From positions 124,001-188,000 of the forward strand of contig NZ_JBGJKZ010000002.1 of NCBI RefSeq assembly GCF_041359055.1: 64,000 nucleotides of DNA. Reading direction: 5' to 3'. Shown piece after piece: positions 61,510-64,000 of the stretch. Every line of letters starts with the position of its first letter. Within the stretch, counting starts at the first letter, position 1. The DNA comes from Paenalcaligenes hominis_A (lineage in GTDB: Bacteria > Pseudomonadota > Gammaproteobacteria > Burkholderiales > Burkholderiaceae_B). A program made the translations under genes and the position numbers. The notes below the pieces were generated by a model. The model did not search any database and was not told where the DNA came from. It was given only the letters and a program-made list of their open reading frames with translations.

Positions 61510-63576
61510 TTAAGATTGGGGCACGCGCTCCCACAATCGATCAGACACTTTGCTTAATAAGGCGTTGGCGTCAGTGACCTCAACGGTAAACGCATCAGTT
61601 TGAAGTTGCTGGTTTTCTAATAAAAACAAGCCGCCATCTGTATATGCAATAGCTTTGCAGTGGTTATACGCATCGGAAACAAAGTCTTGGACAGGTTTAC
61701 GTTTAGCTAAACGCTTGGCTTCCTTAGGAGTCATAATTAACGCTACCGCATCAAATAATACCGATGGAGCACCCTCGATTTTTTCATCGGCTTTTAAATG
61801 ACTGCCATCGTTTAGGGTGACGCCTCCTACTTTTTCTGCCAGCACTTTATGCATCACCTTTGCTTTATCTAGGGCGTGTTGCAATTGCTGAACGGTTTTT
61901 TGATCGGCCCCTTCACTCACTAGCAGAGCCACACAGCGTCCAGCAGCAGAGCCGCCATGTTTTAAAATAGATAAGGCATCAGAAGGGGGCATGTCAATGG
62001 GTTCTTTGGCGGCAGGGACGGGTTCGGGCAGAGCTAGACCTAAACCATCGGCCACCGCTTGGGCCAATTCCGTGTCCACATTCAGGAGTTGCCCAAGCAT
62101 ACGTAATCGCACATGCTCTAGCTGTACTTTAGACAGCTCAAACACAAAGCCGGCAATAATATGTGCTTGTTCGGTAGGGGTTTGGGAGCGATAAAACAGC
62201 CGCGGTTGGGAAAAGTGGTCGGCAAACGTGTCAGCCCGAACCCGTAACTTTTCGGTAGGCGCTATATCGTGTTGTGCCACTGTGGTGAAACCTTGGTCAG
62301 ATGGACGTGGGCCCGTATCTTCACCGACTTCATCTAAACTATTTGGCTCATAGGTGGCACGCCCTTTGAACACATGAGTTTGCATCATGCCATCACGCTG
62401 AAAGTTATGCATGGGGCACTTAGGTGCATTAATAGGTATTTGGTGAAAGTTAGTTGTGCCTAGACGAGATTTTTGGGTATCCATATAGGAAAAAAGTCGC
62501 CCTTGTAATAGGGGGTCGTTGGAAAAATCAATACCTGGCACAACGTTAGTGGGCAGGAAAGCCACCTGTTCCGTTTCCGCAAAAAAGTTGTCGGGGTAAC
62601 GATCCAGCACCATACGACCAATGACTTTGACTGGGATGTCTTCTTCAGGAATGATTTTGGTGGCATCGAGCACATCGTAAGGCTGCTTATCGGCCCATGC
62701 TGTGTCGAAAACTTGAATGCCCAGTTCCCATTCAGGAAAGTGACCCGCTTGAATGGCTTCGTACATATCACGACGTAGGTAATCAGGATCTGCCCCTGAG
62801 ATCTTGACCGCTTCATCCCACAGAGTGGATTGCAAACCTTGTTTTGGTTTCCAGTGAAACTTAACAAAATGCGTTTCGTTTTTCTCGTTGACGAGCATAA
62901 ACGTATGCACCCCAAACCCTTCCATGGTGCGAAAGGATCGCGGCAGAGCACGGTCAGACATTAGCCACATTACCGTATGAGTGGATTCGGGCATGAGGGA
63001 AACAAAATCCCAAAAGGTGTCATGGGCAGAGGCGGCTTGGGGAAAGCCTCGATCCGCCTCGGGCTTTACGGCATGAATTAAATCAGGAAACTTCATAGCA
63101 TCCTGAATAAAAAACACGGGCATATTGTTGCCCACTAAATCCCAGTTGCCTTCGTTAGTGTAAAGTTTGACAGCAAAACCACGTACATCTCTTGGGGTGT
63201 CTTTAGAGCCCTTAGAGCCAGCAACCGTAGAGAATCGACAAAACACAGGAATACGTTCGCCTTTTTTCTGAAATAAAGAGGCTTTGCTTAATTCGGGAAT
63301 AGGGTGGGTACATTCAAAGTAGCCATGTACGCCTGTACCCCGCGCGTGCACAATACGTTCTGGGATACGCTCGTGATCGAAATGAAAGATTTTTTCTCGT
63401 AAGACAAAATCCTCAAGAAGTGTGGGGCCACGTGTGCCCAACTTTAATGAGTTTTGGTTATCGGAAATAGGTACGCCGTGATTGGTGGTTAATGGACAGC
63501 CTCCTCGCTGTTGGGTTTCACCACCGGAACCTTGGGGAAGTGCATTGTGGGAAGAATTTGACGTATGCTTAGTCAT
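61510..63576 (-). CDS. katE: Catalase HPII, large-subunit clade
   Basis: KatE removes hydrogen peroxide in stationary phase. The 688-residue size (against about 480 for small catalases) and a C-terminal flavodoxin/DJ-1-like domain (about residues 540-688) define the large-subunit type. Distal His lies in RIVHARGTGVHGYFE, and heme-pocket FSTVAGSKGSKDTPRDVRGF is present. The proximal Tyr is in LFSYMDTQKSRLG. The ATG at 63576 has GGAG six bases upstream; an in-frame ATG at 63588 does not. Confidence 0.96.
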   Translation of the reverse strand: MTKHTSNSSHNALPQGSGGETQQRGGCPLTTNHGVPISDNQNSLKLGTRGPTLLEDFVLREKIFHFDHERIPERIVHARGTGVHGYFECTHPIPELSKASLFQKKGERIPVFCRFSTVAGSKGSKDTPRDVRGFAVKLYTNEGNWDLVGNNMPVFFIQDAMKFPDLIHAVKPEADRGFPQAASAHDTFWDFVSLMPESTHTVMWLMSDRALPRSFRTMEGFGVHTFMLVNEKNETHFVKFHWKPKQGLQSTLWDEAVKISGADPDYLRRDMYEAIQAGHFPEWELGIQVFDTAWADKQPYDVLDATKIIPEEDIPVKVIGRMVLDRYPDNFFAETEQVAFLPTNVVPGIDFSNDPLLQGRLFSYMDTQKSRLGTTNFHQIPINAPKCPMHNFQRDGMMQTHVFKGRATYEPNSLDEVGEDTGPRPSDQGFTTVAQHDIAPTEKLRVRADTFADHFSQPRLFYRSQTPTEQAHIIAGFVFELSKVQLEHVRLRMLGQLLNVDTELAQAVADGLGLALPEPVPAAKEPIDMPPSDALSILKHGGSAAGRCVALLVSEGADQKTVQQLQHALDKAKVMHKVLAEKVGGVTLNDGSHLKADEKIEGAPSVLFDAVALIMTPKEAKRLAKRKPVQDFVSDAYNHCKAIAYTDGGLFLLENQQLQTDAFTVEVTDANALLSKVSDRLWERVPQS

Positions 63577-63760
63577 AAAGAGCTCCATCTGAAAAGAACT
63601 TTTATAAAATGCAACGGGGCCAACAAAATGCTTTTATTTTTAATCACTTATCAGTGTAGTGGAGGCTACAGACCCGCATAGGTAAGCGTCTGATAAAGAA
63701 AGTTACTAAATCACGATTAAGCAGTAATGAACGAATGAATTAACACATACGAGGTGAATC

Positions 63761-63976
63761 ATGACCAAACTATTTCAGGTAGGCGATCACGTTAGTTGGA
63801 ATTCAGAAGCAGGGCGTGTGAGTGGCGTAATTATTAAGATACACACCAGCAACTTCCCGTACAAAGGCTATACACATCATGCCTCCGAGGAGGAGCCGCA
63901 GTATGAAATTAAAAGTGACAAAACAGATCACATTGCGGCCCACAAAGGTAGCGCATTACGCAAACTAAAAAAATAA
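63761..63976 (+). CDS. DUF2945 (hypervirulence-associated TUDOR-like) protein
   Basis: A 71-residue protein with the DUF2945 pattern: FQVGDHVSWNSEAGRVSGVI, HASEEEPQYEIKSDKTD and HKGSALRKL. GAGGTG lies a few bases before the ATG at 63761. The fold is a small SH3-like barrel; the role is unknown, often stress-associated. It is divergent from katE and lies 184 bp away. Confidence 0.92.
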   Translation: MTKLFQVGDHVSWNSEAGRVSGVIIKIHTSNFPYKGYTHHASEEEPQYEIKSDKTDHIAAHKGSALRKLKK

Positions 63977-64000
63977 ATTCTAGACGCGTTAGGGCTTGTT

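Overview
The window looks like a chromosomal segment of a motile beta-proteobacterium of the Burkholderiales, most likely an Alcaligenaceae relative with moderate GC. This rests on the flagellar gene order (flgG-L, then fliRQPONML-KJIHGF, fliE, and a fliT / FliK-like / FlhB-like block as in Bordetella relatives), a Bug-family (TctC) solute-binding protein, and a NadQ-like regulator beside nadC. The genus call is inference.

Region 1 (1-10.3 kb, + strand): the distal flg operon (flgG partial, H, I, J, K, L), two chemoreceptors and a small lipoprotein. It meets region 2 head-on at a folded intergenic element at 10318-10409. Region 2 (10.4-26.2 kb, - strand): export gate (fliR, Q, P, O), switch and C-ring (fliN, M, G), fliL, hook-length control (fliK), export ATPase complex (fliJ, I, H), MS ring (fliF), fliE, an FlhB-tail paralogue, a second FliK-like protein, fliT, fliS, fliD and flaG. 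Region 3 (26.3-35.4 kb): sigma-28 gene fliA, a mini-flagellin, cheV, a pirin, and two longer flagellins in inverted orientation beside a tyrosine recombinase. Region 4 (35.9-41.2 kb): three tandem PAS-HAMP Aer-like receptors.

Region 5 (41.4-44.5 kb): nadQ-like regulator, nadC, a Bug receptor and tRNA-Met. Region 6 (44.6-49.8 kb) is accessory: the tail of a dead integrase just after the tRNA, an intact hipBA module bracketed by a 71-bp direct repeat, a zeta-kinase remnant with its small partner, and a hicAB pair whose toxin gene lacks a normal start codon. Region 7 (50-58.3 kb): an exported prephenate-dehydratase-like protein, queC-queD-queE under a preQ1-I riboswitch, a secreted amidohydrolase, and a glycosyltransferase/NodB-deacetylase pair. 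Region 8 (58.5-64 kb): stress-type genes (CsbD, KatE, DUF2945, membrane protein).

The flagellar genes form one logical hierarchy: early rod, ring and export genes, then FliA, then sigma-28 outputs. I find good sigma-28 promoters (TAAA-type -35, 11-bp spacer, GCCG-type -10) before flaG, the mini-flagellin and the expressed long flagellin. None is visible before the second long flagellin, which also has AAG where its partner has ATG. That silent copy, its inverted homologous ends and the neighbouring recombinase suggest a flagellin recombination or phase-switching locus, which is the most interesting hypothesis here. All functional calls come from reading the sequence and recalling protein families; no search was run.
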